22,132 bases of DNA from CAYHIW01 sp964356745. GTDB lineage: Bacteria > Patescibacteriota > Microgenomatia > UBA1406 > GWC2-37-13. The position numbers and the translations under genes are program-made. Numbering within the stretch: the stretch's first letter is position 1; each line of letters opens with the position of its first letter. Shown piece by piece: positions 7,071-12,875 of the stretch. Location: assembly GCA_964356745.1 (NCBI GenBank), contig CAYHIW010000010.1, positions 1-22,132 of the forward strand, given 5' to 3'. Below the pieces are notes generated by a model. It did no database searches, was not told the origin of the DNA, and saw only the letters and a program-made list of their open reading frames with translations.

Positions 7071-8121
7071 AATTAACGACCAGTCAACCTGGGATTCATT
7101 TTTGAATGAGGCAGGTTCACCGAGCTTTTTACAGTCATGGGAATGGGGAGAGTTTAGCGTCCTTGAGAATCACCAAGTCTTAAGACTGGGCGTATATGAA
7201 AAAGAAACACTTACCGCAACGGCGCTTGTGCTTAAAATAGCCTCGAAAAAAGGTAAATTTATGCTCATACCGCATGGACCAACGACAAAGCTACAAGCTA
7301 CAAGTTTCAAGTTACAAGTTCTAAAGACATTGACTGAGTATCTAGTGGAGATTGGGAAAAAAGAAAAATATATTTATATAAGAACTGCACCGATCATTGA
7401 GAAAAAAGAGGGGACAGGATCAACATTTACCGACGTTGGATATGTTAAAGCACCCATGTACATGCACGCTGAATCAGTATGGAAACTCGCCTTGGATAAA
7501 ACAGAGGAACAATTATTGGGCGATATGCGCAAAACTACTCGCTACCTTATCAAAAAGGCTCAAAAAGATGGGGTCGTAATAGAGAAGAGGACTGATTCAA
7601 AAGCAGTAGATGACTTCTGGGAAGTATATAAAGAGACGTTCAGCAGAGAGGGTTTCACTCCTTTTTCAAAACAGTACATTCAGCATGAATTTGAAACATT
7701 TAATAAAACCGGCAACGCAGTCTTCTTATTTGGCCAGCTCAGAACCGGGGCGGTTGAGGAGCAAAGCGGGAAAACCGCCCCGGTTAAGTATCTAGCTGCT
7801 GCCCTCATTTTATTTACAAAATCCACTGGCTTCTATCATCAAGGCGCGTCAATTCACAGCAAGGTTCCTGTTCCATATTTACTGCAATGGGAAGCAATTA
7901 AAGAAGCAAAAAATCGAGGTTGTGAATTCTATAATTTCTGGGGTATTGCCCCGGATGAAAATAATAAAAAACATCCATGGGCTGGGCTTACCCTATTTAA
8001 AAAAGGCTTTGGAGGAGAACAAATCGATTATGTTGAAACTCAAGACTATGTATTAGATCAACTACGATATATACCAATATACCTCTATGAAAAAATCCTT
8101 CGCTGGAAGAGAAAAGTCTAA
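7057..8121 (+). CDS. FemAB-family peptidyl/aminoacyl transferase
   Basis: This 354-residue protein has the twin GNAT-like FemABX fold. Motifs are SFLQSWEWGEF at 23-33, MRKTTRYLIKKAQKDGV at 157-173, FYHQGAS followed by VPYLLQWEAIKEAKNRG, then YNFWGI and WAGLTLFKKGFGGE. The family uses aminoacyl-tRNA to add amino acids to lipid II or related envelope precursors at the membrane. Two segments look inserted: residues 77-90, from a heptanucleotide array, and residues 229-244, from a GC-rich inverted repeat placed in front of the strand YLAAALILF. Both keep the frame, so the protein is probably functional. It overlaps the aminotransferase gene by 14 bases and ends inside the convergent permease stop. 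No Shine-Dalgarno sequence precedes the ATG. Confidence 0.93.
   Translation: MRVTEINDQSTWDSFLNEAGSPSFLQSWEWGEFSVLENHQVLRLGVYEKETLTATALVLKIASKKGKFMLIPHGPTTKLQATSFKLQVLKTLTEYLVEIGKKEKYIYIRTAPIIEKKEGTGSTFTDVGYVKAPMYMHAESVWKLALDKTEEQLLGDMRKTTRYLIKKAQKDGVVIEKRTDSKAVDDFWEVYKETFSREGFTPFSKQYIQHEFETFNKTGNAVFLFGQLRTGAVEEQSGKTAPVKYLAAALILFTKSTGFYHQGASIHSKVPVPYLLQWEAIKEAKNRGCEFYNFWGIAPDENNKKHPWAGLTLFKKGFGGEQIDYVETQDYVLDQLRYIPIYLYEKILRWKRKV
7293..7320 (+). repeat. Heptanucleotide repeat array inside the FemAB gene
   Basis: Four consecutive 7-mers read ACAAGCT, ACAAGTT, TCAAGTT and ACAAGTT, flanked by degenerate copies. They encode part of TKLQATSFKLQV, a polar stretch between the conserved HGP and LKTL segments. 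Seven-base units cycle through all frames, so only certain copy numbers keep the gene open. Confidence 0.7.
7743..7785. repeat. GC-rich 13-bp inverted repeat inserted in frame in the FemAB gene
   Basis: AACCGGGGCGGTT (7743-7755) is perfectly complementary to AACCGCCCCGGTT (7773-7785) across a 17-nt loop. The hairpin is far richer in GC than its surroundings. It encodes most of RTGAVEEQSGKTAPVK (residues 229-244), directly before the conserved strand YLAAALIL. It behaves like a palindromic coding insertion. No second copy is present in this window. Confidence 0.75.
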
Positions 8122-8912
8122 CCTTCGTTACGTGAGAACTGTCCGGTACGCTTTGCAAGATTCACAAAACGTTTAAAAAAATAGAAAAACAAAAAGAAGT
8201 AAATTACGTTCAAGATAAATGCAGTAAGCATGTAATTTCCTTTAAAAGTCGGGTCTACTAAAGCGGCTCTCGCTGCTTCAAAAACATAGGTAATAGGAAA
8301 AATGTACGCTATATTCTGTATTGCTTTTGGTAGTACACTCACCGGAAAAAATGACGCAGTCAGTGGTTGGATAAGATAAATAATGCCCCATGTAATCGCC
8401 TGAATACCAGTTCCGTACCTGAATAAGAATGCAAGAAGCATTAAACCAACCGATATTCCAAAAAAAACAAGATTAATAAAACCGACTATAATATTCATTA
8501 TTCCAATGGTAAGAATATTAAAGTTAAAAAAGACATTTGCAATAATAATAAAGATAATAAACAACACGACGCCTTTCACAAGAGCAGATATTGCATATGC
8601 GCTTAGCAACTCCTCATCTGACAGGGGCGCTACGTACATGTTCGAGAGATTTCTTGACCAAATATTCCAAAGAGCAGAAACCGAGATCGTATACTGAGAT
8701 ATTCTAAAGACCTCCCACAGCATTGCTCCCATGACGATATACTGAGCTATTTTAGCGTTTATTTGACCTTGAAGAAACACCGTGATAAAACCAAACAAGA
8801 CCATGTTCATCCCCGGAAAAATAATGATATCCATAATTACTTCAAGCGAGCGCTTGGTAATGAACATTTCTTGAAGGAATATTGCGTTGACTCTCGTTAG
8901 GGATCTTTTCAT
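8118..8912 (-). CDS. ABC-2 type transporter permease
   Basis: Starting at the ATG at 8912 the protein has 264 residues with about six membrane helices (near 23-45, 55-75, 100-130, 138-162, 175-200, 230-250). This is the usual form of ABC-2 exporter permeases for drugs, polysaccharides or lipids. The hydrophilic beginning MKRSLTRVNAIFLQEMFITKRS resembles the amphipathic lead of this family. I prefer this start to the in-frame ATG at 9023, because the latter lies well inside the ATPase gene and adds 37 non-membrane residues. The ATPase stop is one base upstream. The stop codon overlaps the convergent FemAB stop. The exported substrate is unknown; the neighbours suggest an envelope component. 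Confidence 0.88.
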   Translation of the reverse strand: MKRSLTRVNAIFLQEMFITKRSLEVIMDIIIFPGMNMVLFGFITVFLQGQINAKIAQYIVMGAMLWEVFRISQYTISVSALWNIWSRNLSNMYVAPLSDEELLSAYAISALVKGVVLFIIFIIIANVFFNFNILTIGIMNIIVGFINLVFFGISVGLMLLAFLFRYGTGIQAITWGIIYLIQPLTASFFPVSVLPKAIQNIAYIFPITYVFEAARAALVDPTFKGNYMLTAFILNVIYFFLFFYFFKRFVNLAKRTGQFSRNEG

Positions 8913-8913
8913 A

Positions 8914-9828
8914 TTATTTCTTTCTTGCCATTTGTAAAAAGAAGTCTTCAAGTGTTGGCTTGTTAACTTCAATGTCCGTGATCCAAATTCCCGCATCACC
9001 CATCTTAAAAATGGTATTTGCAATCAACTCTTCCTTAAGTGTTAACTGCACTACGAAATTATTAATAAAGACGTGTTTGAGCTTTTGCTCAGTGAGAAAC
9101 TTCTTAACCTTGTTCTGATCTGCATCAAATGATAGCTGTAATACCGCATGCGGAATCCGCTTTGTCAATCCGAGAGGTGTATCTTCGGCAACAATGGTAC
9201 CCTGATTAAGAAACACAACCCTATCACAAATTCTACTTACTTCATCCATATCATGACTTGTGTAGATGATCGAAAGATTTCTATTTTCTTTTAGTTCTTC
9301 TATTAAATGTAGAAGCTTATCTGCAATATCCGGGTCAAGCGACGCAGTTGGCTCATCCATAAGGATGATCTCTGGTTCATTTAACAAAGACTTGATAAGA
9401 TTGACTCGTGTTTTTTGACCTGCCGAAAGATCCCAGTATTTCTTATTTAGATTGTTGGTTATCTCAAGTCTGTCAGCAAGTTTGAGTATTAATGCTTTAG
9501 GATTTTTAATATTGTATAGCATTGCAAATACAAGCAGATTCTCATACGCACTGATTCTGCCTTGTAGTGTATTGAAAGATGATGCGAAGTTTATTCTTTG
9601 CAAGCATTCTTGTCTATGCTTGAAAAAGTCCATTCCAAAATAACTGATACTTCCCGAGTCAACCAGTGTTAATCCAAGTAGCATGTGAATTGTGGTTGTT
9701 TTGCCTGCGCCGTTTGGTCCAAGCAGTCCAAGGACTTCGCCTTTTTTCAGTTCAAATGAAATATCATCAACCGCAGTAAAGCTGCCAAACCTCTTCACTA
9801 AATGAGAAACAGAAAGAATTGAGTTCAT
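8914..9828 (-). CDS. ABC transporter ATP-binding protein
   Basis: The 304-residue protein carries the ABC nucleotide-binding domain in its first 225 residues. Walker A is GPNGAGKT (37-44), the signature is LSAGQ (134-138), and Walker B is IILMDEPTASLD (154-165). The switch histidine is in YTSHDMDEV. The remaining 80 residues form the accessory C-terminal domain common in ABC-2 (CcmA/DrrA-like) ATPases. It pairs with the permease that starts two bases after its last coding base. It lies 12 bases after the guanylate-kinase-like gene, so the three genes are probably one transcript. Confidence 0.95.
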   Translation of the reverse strand: MNSILSVSHLVKRFGSFTAVDDISFELKKGEVLGLLGPNGAGKTTTIHMLLGLTLVDSGSISYFGMDFFKHRQECLQRINFASSFNTLQGRISAYENLLVFAMLYNIKNPKALILKLADRLEITNNLNKKYWDLSAGQKTRVNLIKSLLNEPEIILMDEPTASLDPDIADKLLHLIEELKENRNLSIIYTSHDMDEVSRICDRVVFLNQGTIVAEDTPLGLTKRIPHAVLQLSFDADQNKVKKFLTEQKLKHVFINNFVVQLTLKEELIANTIFKMGDAGIWITDIEVNKPTLEDFFLQMARKK

Positions 9829-9840
9829 GATAGTTTTATT

Positions 9841-10485
9841 TTAAGAAATCCGAGCAATGAAATCCATCACGTCCTCACTTGAGCATTTTTCAAACGAGCC
9901 GTAATTATTTACCACCACATGTGACAGGTTAACAACTGATTGGGGATTGTCACTAAGTCGCGCTTCTCGTTCATGAGTAGGCATGTCAGGAGATCTTTGT
10001 TGCAGACGAATAGTTCTCACGATATTGGGTGCAAATACTCCTACAATCAAAGCTCCATCAAGAAAACCAGGAGGCATATGTATCATATGATCAAAAAATA
10101 AACTATTAGTTGGATAAACTGCAATTCGAGAGTCGTCATCGTTCCGTACGGGAAAACCATACTTAACCACATCTCCGTTACCCATATCTCTATTCCAGGA
10201 AACTTCAATTGTTCCGTCTAACTCCAACATATCAAATTCCCAGGGATTGAGATGAATATTTTCCCAGGGTAAAGAATCAGAACGTCTAGGAAATGTGGTA
10301 AAACGAGGAACGACATGTACGCGCTCTACATCTAGCCTACCTATCACCGTTGATTTCCCCACACCTGAAGCACCAGCAAAAAAGACCTTTTTCACGTGGT
10401 GAGGAATTTCTCTAGATACAGGCTTCATTGAAGCTGGATATGCGTCGATTTGAGGTTTTCTTGATATTTCCGATTCTTTAGACAT
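9841..10485 (-). CDS. Guanylate-kinase-like P-loop protein
   Basis: This 214-residue cytoplasmic protein has a P-loop, FAGASGVGKSTVIGRL, with Walker A at 38-45 after a polar N-terminal lead of about 30 residues. It continues like guanylate kinase or the ribose-bisphosphate kinase PhnN: RFTTFPRRSD takes the place of the TTRxPRxGE loop, then an acidic LELDGTIEVSWN segment. Near the end RLQQRSPDMPTHEREARL resembles the lid arginines. The GMP-contacting tyrosine and glutamate pattern of true Gmk is not clear, so the acceptor could be another nucleotide or sugar phosphate. Canonical Gmk would lack the lead. It is the first gene before an ABC exporter pair. Confidence 0.72.
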   Translation of the reverse strand: MSKESEISRKPQIDAYPASMKPVSREIPHHVKKVFFAGASGVGKSTVIGRLDVERVHVVPRFTTFPRRSDSLPWENIHLNPWEFDMLELDGTIEVSWNRDMGNGDVVKYGFPVRNDDDSRIAVYPTNSLFFDHMIHMPPGFLDGALIVGVFAPNIVRTIRLQQRSPDMPTHEREARLSDNPQSVVNLSHVVVNNYGSFEKCSSEDVMDFIARIS

Positions 10486-10559
10486 AACAAAAAAACCCTA
10501 CTCCAAGTATTAATTTTATAAAAAAGAGGGTAGGAATTCTATATATCGCCAATTAGACT

Positions 10560-10568
10560 ATTATAACA
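10560..10568 (-). promoter_or_regulatory. Extended -10 promoter upstream of the guanylate-kinase-like gene
   Basis: On the minus strand TGtTATAAT is a full consensus extended -10. Transcription would start near 10553 and give a leader of about 68 nt. The leader contains GGAGTAGGG followed by seven T residues shortly before the ATG at 10485. The GGAG may be a distant Shine-Dalgarno sequence. Confidence 0.5.
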
Positions 10569-10587
10569 GGCTAAATAGGGGAGTAGA

Positions 10588-10631
10588 GACTGATTTTACC
10601 CGGCAGGGAAACGGAAAGGGTAAAATCAGTC
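10588..10631. repeat. Perfect 14-bp inverted repeat (hairpin 1)
   Basis: GACTGATTTTACCC (10588-10601) pairs without mismatch with GGGTAAAATCAGTC (10618-10631) across a 16-nt purine-rich loop. No poly-T follows on either strand, so it is not a normal intrinsic terminator. Confidence 0.8.
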
Positions 10632-10665
10632 AATTTACTCATTTTTACATTTTTTATTTACACAT

Positions 10666-10704
10666 TTAAATGAATAAATAATCAATGATTAAATGAATAA
10701 ATAA
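10666..10704. repeat. Two perfect 16-bp AT-rich direct repeats
   Basis: TTAAATGAATAAATAA occurs at 10666-10681 and again at 10689-10704. Just before, ATTTACTCATTT (10633-10644) and ATTTACACATTT (10656-10667) are near-repeats. Such AT-rich repeats would melt easily. Confidence 0.75.
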
Positions 10705-10730
10705 AACCACTACTCCTCCGACTGAAGCTA

Positions 10731-10766
10731 CATAACGTCGTAAAAGATACAATTTACGACGTTATG
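10731..10766. repeat. Perfect 14-bp inverted repeat (hairpin 2)
   Basis: CATAACGTCGTAAA (10731-10744) pairs exactly with TTTACGACGTTATG (10753-10766) across the 8-nt loop AGATACAA. It lies about 100 bp from hairpin 1 and is of similar size but unrelated sequence. Confidence 0.8.
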
Positions 10767-10780
10767 CCAGTTTCATCCTC

Positions 10781-10830
10781 CACATATATGTCTCCCTATA
10801 ATTCCCGTATTCAGTTATTGGATATATGTG
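10781..10830. repeat. 9-bp inverted repeat with a 32-nt loop
   Basis: CACATATAT (10781-10789) is complementary to ATATATGTG (10822-10830). The stem is short and AT-rich, so it may be chance, but it continues the run of inverted repeats. Confidence 0.4.
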
Positions 10831-10899
10831 AGTATTAAAAGAGAAACGCAGGGACTCTCACTCTCTCCATACACTCTTCATTTGTTTTTAATGTGAATC

Positions 10900-10927
10900 T
10901 TTGCACTTTTCATTTTGCATTTTGCGT
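10900..10927. repeat. Heptanucleotide repeat array in the intergenic region
   Basis: Four 7-mers read TTTGCAC, TTTTCAT, TTTGCAT and TTTGCGT. The reverse complement resembles the AAAGTGC array inside the glycosyltransferase gene at 18731, so both may come from one repeat family. Confidence 0.6.
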
Positions 10928-10978
10928 TACTTTTGCTCCTTCCCCAAAACCACTATTCTCTCAACTAGAGATGCGTTA

Positions 10979-11240
10979 ATTTAGAGCGTTCTTACAGTCT
11001 AAATTGATGTTTTTGAAGCTAAACTTAATAGATTTAGCATGTAATAGACGTCGTTCTATTTAGAGCGTAGTAACAGCCTGTATAGTCAAATTCGAACCTA
11101 AATTATAAAAAATATTTGATGTAGTTCTATCTAGAATAGGTGTTTATCAGTTATCCACAAAGCTTGCTATTCAGATTGTTACAATAATCCAAATTGCAGT
11201 TTTTAGCCTTAAATTAAAGACTTATAGTTTATAATTCAAG
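10979..11240. repeat. Degenerate tandem repeat, unit roughly 70-80 bp
   Basis: ATTTAGAGCGT recurs at 10979 and 11058, and both copies have a T-n-ACAG block at the same offset. GTTCTATTTAGA near 11053 and GTTCTATCTAGA near 11124 mark successive unit starts. A third, more diverged and longer copy begins near 11129: TCCAAATTGCAGTTTTT with the following AGCCTTAAATTA parallels TCTAAATTGATGTTTTT with GAAGCTAAACTTA in the first. Unit edges are approximate and the alignment was made by eye. Confidence 0.5.
11151..11159 (+). promoter_or_regulatory. Consensus DnaA box
   Basis: TTATCCACA is identical to the strong DnaA-binding consensus. No second full match was found nearby, and no dnaA, dnaN or rpmH gene is in the window. 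It may be an isolated regulatory site, part of an origin, or chance. Confidence 0.45.
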
Positions 11241-11255
11241 AATACTATGGGATAA

Positions 11256-11277
11256 ATAGTTCACGAACGTGAACTAT
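11256..11277. promoter_or_regulatory. Perfect 10-2-10 palindrome, operator-like
   Basis: ATAGTTCACG and CGTGAACTAT flank a central AA. The symmetry and 22-bp length suit binding of a helix-turn-helix dimer. The site lies 43 bp beyond the stop of the membrane protein gene and just inside the right end of the long-range inverted repeat. No candidate regulator gene adjoins it. Confidence 0.6.
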
Positions 11278-11319
11278 GTGAGAGAGTCCCCTGCTCCCTA
11301 CTCGTGTGTCCCGTTTTTT

Positions 11320-12099
11320 TTACCAGCTCAATGTGAGAAACGCAATTCCAATTACGAATAAAAATACAATAATAAATTCACGAATAGTATTTTTAAATAA
11401 TCGGCTGTCCAGGTATGCAGTAGTCAAACCAGCGAAGCTGTAATAAGAGGATGTTAAAAATAACGAACTTATGGTTGTCTTTAGAGGAATGAATGAGATA
11501 AGCGTGGCTATTTGAAACATTACAAGAGATATGAGTGATGCAAAAAGAAACAACTCCTTTTTAATCTCGAGATTGAGTCTGATAGTCCACAGTAGCTGGA
11601 GCGCAAGTAGAAACACCACTACTCCAGTCCCAATTGCATTAACAAAAAAATATTCGCGTAGTGAAAATAAAATATTAAAAAATAAAAACGAAATGACGGT
11701 TTGATAAAAGTAATTCACGGAGAATGCTGCTCGATAGAGCTGTAAGTTACGCTCTACTCCAACGTTAAAAATGTTTGAAGCAAGTAGATTGGCATAAATT
11801 GAGATCATGTAGAGTACGATAAAGGGAAGTCTGGTAAGCCAGCGCGCCGGAAACAGAAAGTAAAAAACGTAGAATGACAACGTAAGAAGAACCGGCATGG
11901 TAAAGAGCGTCAACCACTCTACCCTTTCTATTCCCTCAAGAATTGAAAAATAAGTTAGTGCATAGGTCGCAATAAGGAGAATTGGAATGGCAATCCAAGC
12001 CCGATCAAAGTAAAAAAAGGTTGAAACGAGCATGAGAAATCCCAAGAGCACCGTACTTATGACAAATCGAATTCTCTTTGGAAGTTTTAAAAATTTCAT
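11320..12099 (-). CDS. Polytopic membrane protein of unknown function
   Basis: The 259-residue protein is almost entirely hydrophobic, with about eight predicted helices (near 13-31, 34-50, 62-83, 91-107, 128-147, 153-172, 182-203, 238-256). It starts with a basic MKFLKLPKRIR lead. I see no transporter, enzyme or channel motif. Conserved-looking polar spots are LEGIERVEW at 54-62 and NVGVERNLQLYR at 112-123. The ATG overlaps the yebC stop by four bases (ATGA), so it is translationally coupled to yebC. Such membrane proteins are common in small-genome bacteria, but I cannot name the family with confidence. Confidence 0.82.
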   Translation of the reverse strand: MKFLKLPKRIRFVISTVLLGFLMLVSTFFYFDRAWIAIPILLIATYALTYFSILEGIERVEWLTLFTMPVLLTLSFYVFYFLFPARWLTRLPFIVLYMISIYANLLASNIFNVGVERNLQLYRAAFSVNYFYQTVISFLFFNILFSLREYFFVNAIGTGVVVFLLALQLLWTIRLNLEIKKELFLFASLISLVMFQIATLISFIPLKTTISSLFLTSSYYSFAGLTTAYLDSRLFKNTIREFIIVFLFVIGIAFLTLSW

Positions 12100-12791
12100 A
12101 TAGTATTGACGAAAACCTTCTGTACATCATCAAGCCCCTCAACGGCTTCAATGATCTTGAATATTCTCTGCTCCTTTGCTTCGTCGGTGACCACGATGGG
12201 ACTTGTGGGCTTATACTCAATCTCAGCTGCCATGGATCTTATTTTACCCATATTTTCAAAAGGAAAATAGAGTGTCGTACTCTCGGGATCTTCTTCAACA
12301 TCAAAAGCACCAACTTCATCTCCGAATGCGAGTATTTTTTCTTCTGAATTTTCTACTCTATTAAATACTACCGATCCACACTTATGAAATAAATACGCAA
12401 CAGATCCCTGTGAACCCAACTTCCCTCCCATCTTTTCGAGCGTATTTCTTACTTCACTTATCGTCCTGTTTGGATTATCGGTTGTCGCAACAATAATAAG
12501 AGCCATCCCCTCTGGACCAAATCCCTCATACACAACCTCTTTTAACTGATTTTTCTCGGGACCTGCGGCTTTTTCTATTGCGCGAGCGATGTTATCTTTG
12601 GGCATGTTGGCGGCTTTTGCCTTCTCAACAGCCATGCGAAGTTTTATATTAATCTCAGGGTCAGCAAACCCTCCACCCTCAATAACGGAGATGGTAATCA
12701 TTTTAGACAGCTTAGAGAATATCTTTCCTTTCTCCTGATCCTTAATCCCTTTTTTTCGTTTGATTGTTGACCACTTAGAATGACCTGACAT
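12096..12791 (-). CDS. yebC: YebC/PmpR-family protein
   Basis: This 231-residue protein begins with the canonical MSGHSKWSTIKRKKG and continues with the family core: GGFADPEINIKLRMAVEKAKAANMPKDNIARAIEKA, YEGFGPEGMALIIVATTDNPNRT and VRNTLEKMGGKLGSQGSVAYLF. YebC proteins are cytoplasmic; they have been described as transcription regulators and, more recently, as factors that help ribosomes through proline-rich stretches. The ATG at 12791 is chosen over an in-frame upstream ATG at 12839, which would include the promoter and add 16 residues foreign to the family. A TATAAT box lies 12 bases upstream. Confidence 0.96.
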   Translation of the reverse strand: MSGHSKWSTIKRKKGIKDQEKGKIFSKLSKMITISVIEGGGFADPEINIKLRMAVEKAKAANMPKDNIARAIEKAAGPEKNQLKEVVYEGFGPEGMALIIVATTDNPNRTISEVRNTLEKMGGKLGSQGSVAYLFHKCGSVVFNRVENSEEKILAFGDEVGAFDVEEDPESTTLYFPFENMGKIRSMAAEIEYKPTSPIVVTDEAKEQRIFKIIEAVEGLDDVQKVFVNTI

Positions 12792-12803
12792 TGTTGCTTT
12801 TGT

Positions 12804-12813
12804 ATTATATAAT
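12804..12813. promoter_or_regulatory. Symmetric -10 box upstream of yebC
   Basis: ATTATATAAT is its own reverse complement and contains TATAAT on both strands. The minus copy (12809-12804) lies 12 bases before the yebC ATG, so the leader would be about six bases. The same decamer occurs at 20480. Confidence 0.6.
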
Positions 12814-12832
12814 GTCGTTTCCCCTTGTGCCA

Positions 12833-12860
12833 TTGACAAAGATTGTAAATTACCTATACT
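12833..12860 (+). promoter_or_regulatory. Sigma70-type promoter of the TPR gene
   Basis: TTGACA (12833-12838), a 16-bp spacer and TATACT (12855-12860) lie 15 bases before the ATG at 12876. The leader would be about nine bases, with no Shine-Dalgarno sequence. It is divergent from the yebC promoter. Confidence 0.75.
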
Positions 12861-12875
12861 GAAATCTATTATTAT

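Larger units (their letters stand above)
10849..11293 (+). ncRNA. Candidate structured RNA (or TIR element) bounded by a long-range helix
   Basis: CAGGG-ACTCTC at 10849-10859 can pair with GAGAGTCCCCTG at 11282-11293, giving 11 base pairs with one bulged C. The ends of a 445-nt segment are thereby brought together. A weak TATTAA box lies at 10833-10838, and a run of eight T residues follows at 11314-11321. End pairing is typical of large non-coding RNAs, but the same arrangement could be terminal inverted repeats of a small element; no target-site duplication is visible. The strand is a guess. I recognise no tmRNA, RNase P, SRP or 6S signature. Confidence 0.22.
10486..11319. other. 834-bp gene-free region with dense DNA/RNA structure
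   Basis: I find no credible gene here on either strand. Instead it holds two perfect 14-bp hairpins, a 16-bp direct repeat in very AT-rich DNA, a 10-2-10 palindrome, a heptanucleotide array, a degenerate tandem repeat with a unit of roughly 70-80 bp, a consensus DnaA box and a long-range inverted repeat. Elsewhere in the window gaps are usually under 100 bp, so this stretch stands out. Possible readings are a structured non-coding RNA, a replication or partition locus, or the remains of a small mobile element. I cannot choose between them from sequence. Confidence 0.6.

Noticed and set aside
8913..9023. Longer ABC permease starting inside the ATPase gene
   Set aside because: A 37-residue hydrophilic extension is atypical, and the ATG at 8912 directly follows the ATPase stop.
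10486..10512. Intrinsic terminator or attenuator before the guanylate-kinase-like ATG (minus strand)
   Set aside because: The seven-T run is real, but the best stem pairs only about five bases with a loop of about 20, too weak to call.
10764..10838. 24-codon plus-strand frame starting in hairpin 2
   Set aside because: Too short, starts inside a stem, no promoter or ribosome site and no recognisable features.
11086..11104. tRNA T-loop-like TTCGAA
   Set aside because: Flanking bases do not form a 5-bp T stem on either strand and no acceptor or anticodon arm is found.
11256..11277. ParB parS site
   Set aside because: parS is a 16-bp palindrome with central CACGTG; here two extra bases separate the halves and no parA or parB is nearby.
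10849..11293. MITE or IS remnant with terminal inverted repeats
   Set aside because: No target-site duplication flanks the ends and no transposase fragment is visible; kept only as an alternative reading.
11278..11321. Intrinsic terminator at the T8 run (plus strand)
   Set aside because: No local GC-rich hairpin immediately precedes the T-run; only the distant pairing to 10849 is available.
12005..12347. Additional frames on both strands over the yebC end
   Set aside because: They are shadows of yebC and the membrane protein gene, with no conserved pattern.
12792..12839. N-terminal extension of yebC
   Set aside because: The family starts with MSGHSKW; the extension covers the TATAAT box.
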